Shown here: positions 1-7,140 of the stretch, piece by piece
Position numbering within the stretch: the first letter of the stretch is position 1
How the letters are laid out: every line of letters starts with the position of its first letter
Source: UBA1189 sp045654565
Lineage (GTDB): Bacteria > Bacteroidota > Bacteroidia > Bacteroidales > Bacteroidaceae
Assembly: GCA_045654565.1 (NCBI GenBank)
Contig: JAZONP010000078.1
Coordinates: forward strand, 1 to 15,910
DNA length: 15,910 bases
Direction of reading: 5' to 3'
The notes under the pieces: generated by a model
Told to the model about the DNA's origin: nothing
What the model saw: only the letters and a program-made list of their open reading frames with translations
The model's database searches: none
Position numbers and translations under genes: made by a program

Positions 1-1
1 G

Positions 2-94
2 AGTGAGGACACTTGGACGTATAAGTACATTTACGGTGAAAGAGAACTCACCCAAACGATCACCTTCAAGTCCATCACATTTGTGGGTGAGTAA
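2..94 (+). CDS. 3' end of a surface protein gene, probable paralog of the next gene (partial)
   Basis: The frame starting at base 2 is open from the window edge to a TAA at 92-94 and encodes the last 30 residues of a protein. It ends in ITFKSITFVGE. The complete lipoprotein downstream ends in a similar way (GYTFKSVTLQ), so this is probably the C-terminus of a second fimbrillin-like or leucine-rich-repeat surface protein made by tandem duplication. The sequence after both stop codons is also similar (115-136 and 1917-1938). The fragment is too short to assign a domain. The paralogy is inferred from the shared ending and context. Confidence 0.6.
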   Translation, partial: SEDTWTYKYIYGERELTQTITFKSITFVGE

Positions 95-114
95 ATAACA
101 TTTAGGGCAGGATG

Positions 115-136
115 GCCTGGCCGCCTACCTGCTCAC
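115..136 (+). repeat. Post-gene repeat, copy 1
   Basis: This 22-base segment, about 20 bases after the upstream stop, matches 1917-1938 at 18 of 22 positions. The second copy sits at a similar distance after the next gene's stop. Both copies end in CTGCTCAC or TTGCTCAC. It supports duplication of a unit made of gene plus 3' flank. Confidence 0.5.
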
Positions 137-142
137 AAAGAA

Positions 143-164
143 ATCCCCGGTCGGAGCCGGGGAT
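143..164. repeat. Short perfect palindrome (REP-like hairpin)
   Basis: ATCCCCGG (143-150) and CCGGGGAT (157-164) are perfect inverted arms with a 6-base loop, TCGGAG. The right arm runs on into GACA, so the minus strand reads TGTCATCCCC. The same TGTCATCCC begins the inverted repeat at 10589, which suggests a dispersed repeat family. No T-run follows on either strand, so it is not a classical intrinsic terminator. Confidence 0.55.
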
Positions 165-224
165 GACAGAGTAGATGGCCGATCAGGTCGGTCATGACGG
201 GAAATAATAAAAGAAATTAACGAT

Positions 225-1898
225 ATGAGAAAGAAGAAATTTATCTATGCGGTCTTAGCCCTACTGACATTGGGCTTCACTGCCTGCCAGCAGGAAGATG
301 ATTTCACTCCGCAGGGAGGCAACGATGAAATCCGCATCAGTTTCACTAGCGATGCGATACAGACCCGTGTAAACACCCTCGGCACAGGTGACAAGTGGGA
401 GAATGGCGACCAAATCCTTGTGTTTAATACTTCAAATAGTATGAATGCAACCTTTACAGCCTCGGTTGTCGATGAATCTGCGTCGTGGACACAGGACAAG
501 AAACTCTATTGGGATGGTGATGGTAGCCATACATTACTTGCATCTTATCCTGCTGGAAGCGAATATGGAAGTTTTACACTGCCGACAGACCAAAGCGATG
601 AGCCCAAACTGAAATCCGCCGACTATATGAATGCCTATTGCGTCAGTTCAAAGAGTCAGGGTGCGGTAACATTTGCAATGAAGCATCGTATGGCGATGAT
701 TACAGCTACTTATGACATTAAAAATGAGTTCGCACAGGGAACTGTTCTCTCCAAGGCAGAGGTTTATTCAACAAGTAGTACGGCTACCTTTGATTATACT
801 CAGGAAGGCATAATGAGTGTAGATGAGGAAAGCCAATGGGTTAGTGCTTACATTCGTGACGGCAAGTTTACCGCTATCGTGATGCCGGGTGAATACAAGG
901 TCGGTGATGAACTGATGCGTGTGACGGTCGATGGAGCAACTGAGCCGCTTATCGTCAAAGCAAAAGAAGATTTCACCCTTGGCGAAGGTGAGCATCGTGC
1001 ATTTACGCTTTTGGTTGGAAAGGAATATATCGAAGCCGATGAGAATACAACAGCTGAAACCTTGCAAAACGCTATCGCGGCAAAGCTGGCAGCAGGCGAG
1101 ACCGATATCCGAATCAAACTTGCCGAAAATGCTGATGCTACGATGTTCTCTGCCATTACCGCAGCCCTTGCTACCACTGTAGACCCGTCCCTTGATCATT
1201 ATGACTTGGTAATGAATTATTCAGGAACCATCGACTTGACTATCAGCGGAGCAAAGACGGTTCCGGAATGTACATTCTATGTTGATGAGTATGTAAACGA
1301 AAACTGGCGAGCTGGTGCGGCATTGCGGTCTGTCACCTTGACCGATGCCACAACGATTGGTGAATCCGCATTTTTTAGTAGTGCAATGACCAGCTTTTCT
1401 GCACCGAATGTGATTGAAATTGAAGGCTTTGCACTTGAAGGTTGCATGAAGCTTACCGATGTCTATCTCCCTTCTGTTCAAACCCTTGGTGATGCTGTAT
1501 TTAGTGAATGCTACGCATTGAAAACCATTTCTTTACCGGAATGTATCGATCTGGGAAATGGTGTTTTCAACTCCTGCGAGGCTTTGGAGACTGTCTATGC
1601 ACCCAAAGCAACAAATCTTGGAGCAATTGAATTCATGATGTGTACATCTTTGATGAAGGTGACATTAGGCTCTGTTGTATCCGTAAATCAGCTTTATGAA
1701 TCAATTGACGACGGCTTGTTCTGTCTGGCTAATGATACGAAGAATATCGAACTCGTATTGTCATCGGATCAGAAAGTGATGACCTTTGACAGCAGTACGA
1801 AGTATTGGACTGCTACCGAAACGGATTATAACGGTAGTGATTACCATAATAACAAGTCATTTATCGGATATACTTTCAAGTCGGTGACTTTGCAGTAA
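225..1898 (+). CDS. Fimbrillin-like lipoprotein with C-terminal BspA-type leucine-rich repeats
   Basis: A probable surface lipoprotein of 557 residues. Residues 1-20 form a lipoprotein signal peptide: basic MRKKK, a hydrophobic core, then FTAC with Cys21 as the lipidated residue. QQEDD follows, an acidic stretch like the surface-export signal of Bacteroidota lipoproteins. Residues about 35-260 look like the N-terminal domain of Mfa-like/fimbrillin proteins, including a TR motif followed by KWENGDQILVF. Residues about 365-475 hold repeats of the BspA (LRR_5) type, with units such as TIGESAF, EIEGFAL, TLGDAVF and DLGNGVF each followed by C/S..L..V/I. Fimbrillin domains build or tip fimbriae, and BspA repeats bind host proteins or other bacteria, so an adhesin role is inferred. 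The ATG at 225 is chosen because it gives a complete signal peptide. A probable paralog lies directly upstream. Confidence 0.85.
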   Translation: MRKKKFIYAVLALLTLGFTACQQEDDFTPQGGNDEIRISFTSDAIQTRVNTLGTGDKWENGDQILVFNTSNSMNATFTASVVDESASWTQDKKLYWDGDGSHTLLASYPAGSEYGSFTLPTDQSDEPKLKSADYMNAYCVSSKSQGAVTFAMKHRMAMITATYDIKNEFAQGTVLSKAEVYSTSSTATFDYTQEGIMSVDEESQWVSAYIRDGKFTAIVMPGEYKVGDELMRVTVDGATEPLIVKAKEDFTLGEGEHRAFTLLVGKEYIEADENTTAETLQNAIAAKLAAGETDIRIKLAENADATMFSAITAALATTVDPSLDHYDLVMNYSGTIDLTISGAKTVPECTFYVDEYVNENWRAGAALRSVTLTDATTIGESAFFSSAMTSFSAPNVIEIEGFALEGCMKLTDVYLPSVQTLGDAVFSECYALKTISLPECIDLGNGVFNSCEALETVYAPKATNLGAIEFMMCTSLMKVTLGSVVSVNQLYESIDDGLFCLANDTKNIELVLSSDQKVMTFDSSTKYWTATETDYNGSDYHNNKSFIGYTFKSVTLQ

Positions 1899-1916
1899 TA
1901 ATTATAAGGTCAGTGA

Positions 1917-1938
1917 GCTTGACCGCCCACTTGCTCAC
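1917..1938 (+). repeat. Post-gene repeat, copy 2, with a short hairpin
   Basis: This matches 115-136 at 18 of 22 positions. Here the sequence can also fold: AGTGAGC (1912-1918) pairs with GCTCACT (1933-1939). No T-run follows, so termination is possible but not shown. Confidence 0.5.
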
Positions 1939-2018
1939 TAACCTCCCAAGCCGAGCGGAAGTAATAAGTGTTCGGCAAGAGTATTAATATTCTCAAAACA
2001 AGCATTCCCATGAAAAAG

Positions 2019-2037
2019 CCCCTCCGCTTTAAGAGGG
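2019..2037 (-). terminator. Possible second, weak terminator (minus strand)
   Basis: CCCTC (2020-2024) and GAGGG (2033-2037) form a 5-bp stem. On the minus strand it is followed by GCTTTTT. It lies downstream of the permease gene and beyond the stronger hairpin at 2078-2109. The stem is short, so this is tentative. Confidence 0.3.
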
Positions 2038-2050
2038 AAGAGTTATATTA

Positions 2051-2076
2051 ACGAAAACGAAGACGAAAACGAAAAC
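2051..2076. repeat. Low-complexity ACGAAA tract
   Basis: A run of near-perfect hexamers of the type ACGAAA/ACGAAG. On the minus strand it supplies the T-rich tail (TTTTCG repeats) after the hairpin at 2078-2109. Confidence 0.6.
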
Positions 2077-2077
2077 A

Positions 2078-2109
2078 GAACAATGGGAGCCGCATGGCTC
2101 CCATTGTTC
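2078..2109 (-). terminator. Strong 14-bp hairpin terminator of the EamA permease gene
   Basis: Bases 2078-2091 pair perfectly with 2096-2109 around a GCAT loop. On the minus strand the hairpin is followed by T-rich sequence (TGTTTTCGTTTTCG), as expected of an intrinsic terminator, and it lies about 45 bases past the permease stop. The plus-strand side has no T-run, so it serves mainly the minus-strand gene, though the stem may also block read-through from the lipoprotein gene. Confidence 0.75.
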
Positions 2110-2154
2110 GTATATAGACCTCTGAATAAGGGCACACGGACGATTGTTCTTGTT

Positions 2155-3045
2155 TCACCGCTTTGTGGAGATAATCATGAAGGTGACGGCTACCATGGCG
2201 ATGGTGATGCCGAGGAGGATGTTGTTGGTGAGGGCTTCGCCAAAGACGAGGGTGCCCACGAGGATGGCGGTAATAGGTTCGAAGACTCCTAGCACGGAGG
2301 CCTTGGTGGCTCCGATGTTACGCGTAGCAACGGCCAGTGTGGCAGTGGAGACAATGGTGGGCAACAGGGCCAGCCCTACGAGGTTGAACCAGTCCATGCG
2401 GGTGGTGATGCCAGTAAGGATATGCGTGTCCGACATGGCAATACGCGATAGGAACACCACAGCCCCCACGCAGAGGGTGTAGAAGGTAAGCAACGAGTTG
2501 GAGATGGTGCTTATGGTACGGTTACGGTTGATGATGACGATGAATAGGGCATACACCAGGGCCGAACCGATGGAGAGCACCACACCCAACGGATTAATCT
2601 GTTGGGTGGCGTCGCTCTGTGTCATAATAATAACCCCCACGAACGTAGCTGCGATGGCAAGCCACACCTGCCAAGAGGGAACGACCCGCAAGAAAACCAT
2701 GATGAGCGCCACGAGTACGGGGTAGAGGAATACGAGCGTGGTGGCCAGGCCCGAGGGTATGTATTTGTAGGCCTCGAAGAGGGTGACGCTGCTGGCCGTG
2801 TAGAGTAAGCCGAGCATAAGTAGGATGCCTGCCTGGCGCCAGGTGATTTTGAAACTCTGTTTGTCGCAGAGGAGTACGGCACCAAGGATGACTACGGCAA
2901 TACCATAGCGGAAGAAGAGGATGGACTCAACCTCGGCTCCCTTGTTCATAAGTGGCATGCCGAAGAGTGGGTTCAGACCATAGCTGATGCCCGTGATTAT
3001 CCCCGCAGGATAGCCTATCAGTGCATTTTTACTTAGAGGTTTCAT
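2155..3045 (-). CDS. EamA/DMT-family permease
   Basis: A predicted inner-membrane transporter of 296 residues, the usual length for drug/metabolite transporter (DMT) superfamily proteins with two EamA domains. About ten hydrophobic segments can be read, beginning near residues 8, 38, 69, 97, 124, 150, 183, 215, 249 and 273. The second half has the typical ending with VLGVFEPITAILVGTLVFGE before the last helix. The substrate cannot be told from sequence: family members export amino acids, nucleosides, sugars or drugs. The gene stands alone on the minus strand, with a promoter directly before its start and a strong hairpin after its stop. The ATG at 3045 lies only about 8 bases from the -7 box, so the mRNA would be almost leaderless. 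Confidence 0.85.
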   Translation of the reverse strand: MKPLSKNALIGYPAGIITGISYGLNPLFGMPLMNKGAEVESILFFRYGIAVVILGAVLLCDKQSFKITWRQAGILLMLGLLYTASSVTLFEAYKYIPSGLATTLVFLYPVLVALIMVFLRVVPSWQVWLAIAATFVGVIIMTQSDATQQINPLGVVLSIGSALVYALFIVIINRNRTISTISNSLLTFYTLCVGAVVFLSRIAMSDTHILTGITTRMDWFNLVGLALLPTIVSTATLAVATRNIGATKASVLGVFEPITAILVGTLVFGEALTNNILLGITIAMVAVTFMIISTKR

Positions 3046-3053
3046 AGCGAGCG

Positions 3054-3085
3054 CAAAGGTACAACTTTATTTTTGAAAGTTGAAA
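3054..3085 (-). promoter_or_regulatory. Promoter of the EamA permease gene with a palindromic spacer
   Basis: On the minus strand, TACCTTTG (3061-3054) matches the Bacteroidota -7 consensus TAnnTTTG. TTTC (3085-3082) stands 20 bases upstream and differs by one base from the -33 TTTG. Between them CAACTTT (3062-3068) and AAAGTTG (3076-3082) form a perfect 7-bp inverted repeat, a possible operator. The expected transcription start is only about 5 bases before the ATG. Confidence 0.6.
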
Positions 3086-3133
3086 TGTGAGTCGAAAGTT
3101 GACGCCAATTCAAAGTTGGAGGATGGAAGTTGA
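3075..3133 (+). repeat. Four dispersed AAGTTG-containing repeats
   Basis: GAAAGTTGA (3075 and 3094), CAAAGTTGG (3111) and GGAAGTTGA (3125) recur at spacings of 19, 17 and 14 bases in the gap between the permease and the next gene. The same AAGTTGA word is tandemly repeated at the end of the flippase gene (12589-12602). Confidence 0.5.
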
Positions 3134-3161
3134 AAAATGCTACAAAAAGTATCAGTGCTCA

Positions 3162-3192
3162 TTGTAAATTGGCGGAAAAGGGATTACATTTG
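3162..3192 (+). promoter_or_regulatory. Promoter of the small protein-xseA-xseB cluster
   Basis: TTG (3162-3164), 20 bases, then TACATTTG (3185-3192) fits the Bacteroidota pattern with ideal spacing. The expected start is about 20 bases before the ATG at 3216. A purine-rich AAAGGAAAGAAAGAG follows and may act as ribosome binding site. Confidence 0.65.
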
Positions 3193-3215
3193 CAAAAGGA
3201 AAGAAAGAGTCTGTC

Positions 3216-3509
3216 ATGTATCAGAAATTTATCATCACCAGCGATGGCACGTTGAGGTTTGGAAGGGTGTATCAACATCGCGATCTCTTGCAGTGGAACG
3301 AGGAGTGTGCCTATGGAGGTGGGCTGTGGAAGATATGTCATGAGCGAAATGCTGTGCTACTCTACGGAAGGTCGTTTGCCTTCGGTCCGCCCGAGCTGAA
3401 CTGCATTAGCCGCATTGAATGGGATGGTATTGATGGTATACCTCGGCCGCTATTCTTTCTGCCTCAATGGCCCAATGAAGAGACGATGATACCGGTATCT
3501 GTGAGATGA
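3216..3509 (+). CDS. Conserved-looking hypothetical protein, 97 residues
   Basis: I do not recognise a named domain. The protein begins MYQKFIITSDGTLRFGRVYQH, is rich in aromatic residues and glycine, and has no signal peptide or membrane helix, so it is probably a small soluble protein. Several stretches look constrained, for example GGGLWKI, LLYGRSFAFGPPE and RPLFFLPQWPNEE. The gene has its own well-formed promoter and a purine-rich ribosome binding site, and stops 20 bases before xseA on the same strand, so co-transcription is likely. This supports a real gene. No function is proposed beyond its position next to exonuclease VII. Confidence 0.75.
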   Translation: MYQKFIITSDGTLRFGRVYQHRDLLQWNEECAYGGGLWKICHERNAVLLYGRSFAFGPPELNCISRIEWDGIDGIPRPLFFLPQWPNEETMIPVSVR

Positions 3510-3529
3510 GCAGGATGGACTCTTAAAAG

Positions 3530-4774
3530 ATGATGAAAATGGAAGCACTATCACTATATGAATTGGGGCGACTCATACGTCAAACCTTGCGTGAGGGCTT
3601 GCCCGATGCCTATTGGGTGCAGGCCGAGCTGAGCGAAGTGCGTGAGGCTTACAACGGACATTGCTATATCGAGCTGGTGCAGAAGGCTGAGCGGGGCAAT
3701 GTGTTGTTGGCCAAGGCTCGAGGTAATATATGGTCCAACGTATACAAGATTCTGAAGCCCTATTTTGAGAGCACCACGGGACAATCCTTCACGGCGGGTA
3801 TCAAGGTGTTGCTGCAAGTGAGTGTGGAGTATCATGAACAATATGGTCTGTCGCTCACGGTGTATGACATAGACCCCACCTATACGCTGGGCGACATGGC
3901 ACGTCGCCGTCGCGAGATATTGCAACAACTCGAAGAGGAGGGAGTGCTTACCCTCAATAAGGAGTTGCCGATGCCCCAGCTTCCGCAGCGTGTAGCGGTA
4001 ATATCTGCGGCGGGTGCGGCAGGGTATGGCGACTTTTGTGACCAGCTAACGGGCAATCCCTATGGCTTCGTTTTCTATCCCAAACTGTTTCCTGCCGTGA
4101 TGCAGGGTGATAGGGTAGAGGAGACCATCATCGCTGCTTTAGATAGGATTGCCTCCGAACGCGACCTTTGGGATGTGGTGGTTATTATTCGTGGTGGTGG
4201 TGCCACGAGCGACCTCTCGGGATTTGATACCTATGCCTTGGCGGCTAACTGTGCGCAATTTCCCTTACCCATCATCACGGGCATTGGTCACGAGCGAGAC
4301 GACACGGTGCTCGACGTGGTGGCACACACGCGTGTGAAGACACCCACAGCGGCGGCCGAGTATCTTATCGCCAGTTTGATGGAAACAGCTACGGTGCTTG
4401 ACGGGCTGACCAACTCTTTGGTGACGGGAATAACAAACCGTATCCATCGCGAAGAGAAACGGGTGGAGCAGATTGCGCAGCGACTTCCGGGATTATTCTC
4501 TGTGATACATGCCAATGGCTTGCATCGCATAGAGCAATTGGAGATGCGTATGCACACGGCCTTACAGAAAACCTTGATGGCACAGAAACATCGATTGGAG
4601 CTGATAGAGAAGGTTGTTGAGGGAGCTTCGCCCATGTTGATATTGCAGCGCGGATACTCTATCACCCGATGTGAGGGACGCGTAGTGCGCGATGCTGCCA
4701 ATCTGCCCGAGGGAAGCGTGCTCACTACAACCCTGGCCGAGGGAGAGGTGAAGAGCAGAATAATTGACAATTGA
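3530..4774 (+). CDS. xseA: Exonuclease VII large subunit
   Basis: The catalytic subunit of exonuclease VII, which degrades single-stranded DNA from both ends to short oligonucleotides in DNA repair. It has 414 residues, slightly shorter than the E. coli protein. Residues about 5-105 form the OB-fold DNA-binding domain (YWVQAELSEV near residue 28, then GNIWS). The central nuclease domain shows RVAVISAAGAAGYGDF, VVIIRGGGATSDLSGFD and GIGHERDDTVLDVVAHTRVK followed by TPTAAAE, all family signatures. A helical region follows and ends with ILQRGYSI, also typical. The start is MMKMEALSLYELG, and either of the first two ATGs would serve. The last codons and the TGA lie inside a two-unit AATTGAC repeat. 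xseB follows 58 bases downstream. Confidence 0.95.
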   Translation: MMKMEALSLYELGRLIRQTLREGLPDAYWVQAELSEVREAYNGHCYIELVQKAERGNVLLAKARGNIWSNVYKILKPYFESTTGQSFTAGIKVLLQVSVEYHEQYGLSLTVYDIDPTYTLGDMARRRREILQQLEEEGVLTLNKELPMPQLPQRVAVISAAGAAGYGDFCDQLTGNPYGFVFYPKLFPAVMQGDRVEETIIAALDRIASERDLWDVVVIIRGGGATSDLSGFDTYALAANCAQFPLPIITGIGHERDDTVLDVVAHTRVKTPTAAAEYLIASLMETATVLDGLTNSLVTGITNRIHREEKRVEQIAQRLPGLFSVIHANGLHRIEQLEMRMHTALQKTLMAQKHRLELIEKVVEGASPMLILQRGYSITRCEGRVVRDAANLPEGSVLTTTLAEGEVKSRIIDN

Positions 4775-4775
4775 A
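4762..4775 (+). repeat. Two 7-bp units AATTGAC/AATTGAA spanning the xseA stop
   Basis: Two consecutive heptamers cover the last codons of xseA and its TGA (4772-4774). Short on its own, the tract fits the 7-bp periodicity seen at 12589, 12655, 14157 and 14644. Confidence 0.4.
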
Positions 4776-4832
4776 AGATGCTGGGTTAAAGGTTATAGGT
4801 ACTACACTCTAAACACGAAACAAGAATCAAAT

Positions 4833-5009
4833 ATGAAATACGAAGAAGCAATGAAGGAATTGGAGACTATTGTCTCACAAATCGAGAAGAACGAACTGGA
4901 TATCGATCAGTTGACCGAACGTCTTAAGGATGCTCAGGAACTCATCAAGTTGTGTAAAGATAAACTCTACAAGACGGATGAGAAGATAAAGGCGATGTTG
5001 GAGGAGTAA
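4833..5009 (+). CDS. xseB: Exonuclease VII small subunit
   Basis: The small subunit that binds XseA and is needed for exonuclease VII activity. From the ATG at 4833 it is 58 residues, beginning MKYEEAMKELETIVSQIEKN, the standard XseB opening. The rest is strongly helical and charged (ELDIDQLTERLKDAQELIK, then CKDKLYKTDEKI), as in the family's two-helix hairpin. The frame is also open upstream to 4764, but that extension does not look like XseB and overlaps the end of xseA, so 4833 is preferred. It lies in order and strand with xseA. Confidence 0.93.
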   Translation: MKYEEAMKELETIVSQIEKNELDIDQLTERLKDAQELIKLCKDKLYKTDEKIKAMLEE

Positions 5010-5094
5010 AGAAAAAACTGAAGAGAGGGAGTTTGCAGACATCGCAAAGCCAAATCAAACAACTCTAAAAACTAACACTATCCAATCACTATTT

Positions 5095-5823
5095 ATGGAT
5101 TACTTGATTTTACTCACAGCATTACTACCCATAGCTGTCCTTGCATACTACATATATTATAAGGATAGGAAGTCTCCAGAACCTGTAAATGAATTGCTGA
5201 AAGCATTTTTGTATGGGGTGGGGGCTGTGCCTCTGTCATTATGCATGTCAATACCATTAGGATGGATGGGGGTATATCCTTCCGAGGCAACCAATGTGTC
5301 AGGCTGTATTAGTGAGGCTTTCTTTGGTGCGGCCATACCCGAAGAGATTGCTAAGCTTTTCATGTTGTGGATGGTATTGTGAAGGAATAGGTACTTTGAT
5401 GAAAATGTGGATGGCATCGTCTATGCGGTGTGTGTATCTCTTGGCTTTGCGGCATTAGAGAATGTAATGTATCTGTTCTCTAATGAGGAAACATTTCTTT
5501 CGGTAGGTATTGCACGTGCCATATTTGCAGTGCCAGGACATTTTTGTTTTGGTATTTTGATGGGATATTATTATTCGTTGGCTAAATTCTGTCCAAAGAA
5601 CTCATTGAAAAATAAAGTTCTTGTCTTAGTTGCTCCCATCCTAGTGCATGGATTATATGATTCTATCCTTTTCATTATTAATGTTACTCCTGCAATTAGT
5701 GGTATACTACTAATTGTGTTTCTAGTGTTTTGTCACAAGATGTGGAAATATGGAAGTAAGAAAATAAAAGAACATTTGGATAGAGATAATGATAGAATTT
5801 GCCAATGCGATAGTTCTATGTAA
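5095..5823 (+). pseudogene. PrsW-family intramembrane protease, split by an in-frame TGA
   Basis: PrsW proteins are membrane-embedded proteases; in Bacillus, PrsW cleaves the anti-sigma factor RsiW. Both halves of this gene lie in one frame. The first (5095-5382) has the N-terminal helices and the IPEEIAKLFMLW motif. The second (5383-5823) continues RNRYFDENVDGIVYAV, with FAALENVMYLF, PGHFCFGILMG and HGLYDS, the other conserved PrsW motifs. They are joined by a single TGA at 5380-5382, after MLWMVL. Related proteins usually carry Arg or another residue here, so CGA to TGA is a simple explanation. A GTG at 5407 could restart translation, but without the EExxK motif the product should be inactive. 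Everything else looks intact, so the break is recent, or a sequencing error, or the stop is read through. The gene is AT-rich compared with its neighbours. Confidence 0.8.
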
Positions 5824-5973
5824 GAAATCGTAAAAGCAAAGAATAATAAAATATGCACCGCACCCCATGGATGTAAAAGATATCCAAGTTGCGAATGAAA
5901 CAAAATGTGCTAATGGAGCAAATAACGAAGATTGGTGCGAGGCGTGGTTGCGAGGCGGATTTTCTATTCGCTA

Positions 5974-5993
5974 TTTAAATGCGTTTAAATGCG
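5974..5993. repeat. Tandem 10-bp repeat TTTAAATGCG at the yggS stop
   Basis: Two perfect copies (5974-5983 and 5984-5993) span the minus-strand stop codon of yggS (5985-5987). The duplication may have moved or created the stop and altered the last residues. The rest of the gap between the convergent PrsW and yggS genes (5824-5973) shows no gene or clear terminator. Confidence 0.55.
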
Positions 5994-6650
5994 CTCTCCA
6001 AATATCATCGAGCCGATGCGCACGATGGTGCTGCCCTCTTCGATGGCGATGGGGTAGTCGTCGGTCATGCCTTCGGAGAGTTGGCAGAATGAGGGCTCGT
6101 CGACAAAGTGGGTGCTCTTGAGCTCGTCGAAGAACTGCTTCATCTGACGGAACTCGCCACGCACTTGTTCCATATCGTCAGTGTTGCTACCCATGGCCAT
6201 GAGACCCGCGATGCGCACGTGATGCAGTTCGCGCCAAGGCTCGGTGGCAAGCATCGTGCGGCACTCGTCGATGGTGAAGCCAAACTTGGTGTCTTCTTGT
6301 GCGATGTGTATCTGCAACAGACAATCGATGACACGTTCGTGCTTGGCGGCATGCTTATCAATCTCGCGTAACAGACGGAAGGAGTCGACGGCATGGATAA
6401 GGCTCACAAACGGAGCCATATACTTAATCTTATTGGTCTGCACATGCCCAGTGAAGTGCCACTCAATATCTTTGGGCAATGTGGCTGCCTTGGCGGCCAT
6501 CTCTTGGATGTGATTTTCACCAAACATGCGTTGTCCGGCATCGTAGGCCTCTTGCAGTGCCTCGATGGGTTGGAACTTGGATATAGCAAGCAGGTTCACC
6601 CCCATAGGGAGTGAACTGCGTAGCTGCTGTATCTTTGTAGCGATGGACAT
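5985..6650 (-). CDS. yggS: YggS/PLPBP-family pyridoxal-phosphate homeostasis protein
   Basis: A cytoplasmic PLP-binding protein of 221 residues with an alanine-racemase-like fold. Family members show no clear enzyme activity but buffer PLP and influence amino-acid metabolism. Lys25 in LLAISKFQP is the expected PLP lysine. Other family signatures are FGENHIQE, WHFTGHVQTNK, HAVDS, TKFGF, GLMAMGS and, near the C-terminus, GSTIVRIGSMIFGER. The usual SMGMS loop appears here as SEGMTDD. It is the last gene of the minus-strand run that includes pdxA (PLP synthesis), 46 bases after the DUF4494 gene, which fits a shared role in vitamin B6 supply. Confidence 0.93.
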   Translation of the reverse strand: MSIATKIQQLRSSLPMGVNLLAISKFQPIEALQEAYDAGQRMFGENHIQEMAAKAATLPKDIEWHFTGHVQTNKIKYMAPFVSLIHAVDSFRLLREIDKHAAKHERVIDCLLQIHIAQEDTKFGFTIDECRTMLATEPWRELHHVRIAGLMAMGSNTDDMEQVRGEFRQMKQFFDELKSTHFVDEPSFCQLSEGMTDDYPIAIEEGSTIVRIGSMIFGERI

Positions 6651-6696
6651 GGCTTTTGTTTTTTAGCTTTTTTGGCTCTTGGCTACGGCCAACGGC

Positions 6697-7140
6697 TCAA
6701 AGCTCCGCTTTATAGGGGAATACATCCATGATGAGAGTCTCTGTCACGGTAGTAATCTCATAGTCCCCGAGGGTTCCCTTCATGTTTTCGTCGAGGTACT
6801 TGATGGCTTCGCGCAGGTCTCCAGCCTGTACGAGTGCGTAAGAGTAGCTCTTCTTCTCTACGCCGCTCTTTTCATCCACGGTGATATAGGCGAGTTTGCA
6901 CTTGAACCACTTGTCGGCACTCTCCAGGTCGCAGTAGTAGATGTCGGCTATCTTGACGGGTTTGATGCTGGTGACTTCAAACTCGCCGCTCATGAAGGGG
7001 CGAATCTCTTCGAGGAAGCGCTTTTCAGCTTCGGTAAACGAGAGGGCGTCTACGAGGTAGGTTTCTGTTACGGGTTTTTCCAGACCACTCTCCATGGTCT
7101 TTACATATTTTACTTTACATTCGAACCACTTGTTCATCAT
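6697..7140 (-). CDS. DUF4494 domain protein with two similar halves
   Basis: A small cytoplasmic protein of 147 residues, recognised as a DUF4494 member; its function is unknown. The sequence is an internal duplication. Residues about 4-70 begin KWFECKVKYVKTMESGLEK and end with an IADIYY element; residues about 77-143 begin KWFKCKLAYITVDEKSGVEK and end with LIMDVFPY. Each half then has an ALSFTEAEKRFLEE or AGDLREAIKYLDE helix and a GEFEVTSI or GDYEITTV strand. No catalytic motif is visible. It lies between pdxA (62 bases upstream) and yggS (46 bases downstream) on the same strand, so a link with PLP metabolism is possible but only inferred. The start is MMNKWFE; either ATG could be used. Confidence 0.85.
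   Translation of the reverse strand: MMNKWFECKVKYVKTMESGLEKPVTETYLVDALSFTEAEKRFLEEIRPFMSGEFEVTSIKPVKIADIYYCDLESADKWFKCKLAYITVDEKSGVEKKSYSYALVQAGDLREAIKYLDENMKGTLGDYEITTVTETLIMDVFPYKAEL

Noticed and set aside
2010..2051. A 13-codon ORF starting ATGAAAAAGCCCCTCCGC
   Set aside because: It overlaps a hairpin-like terminator sequence and has no ribosome binding site or protein-like features; chance is more likely.
4764..4832. N-terminal extension of xseB to the ATG at 4764
   Set aside because: It overlaps the xseA end and does not resemble XseB; the ATG at 4833 gives the usual length and opening.
6630..6637. Plus-strand TATCTTTG, a match to the -7 promoter element, inside yggS
   Set aside because: No TTG or TTTG at the right distance upstream and no plus-strand gene downstream.
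6664..6712. Small hairpin TTGGC-TACG-GCCAA between the DUF4494 and yggS genes
   Set aside because: A 5-bp stem partly within A/T-rich sequence; without a T-run on the minus strand it is not a convincing terminator or attenuator.
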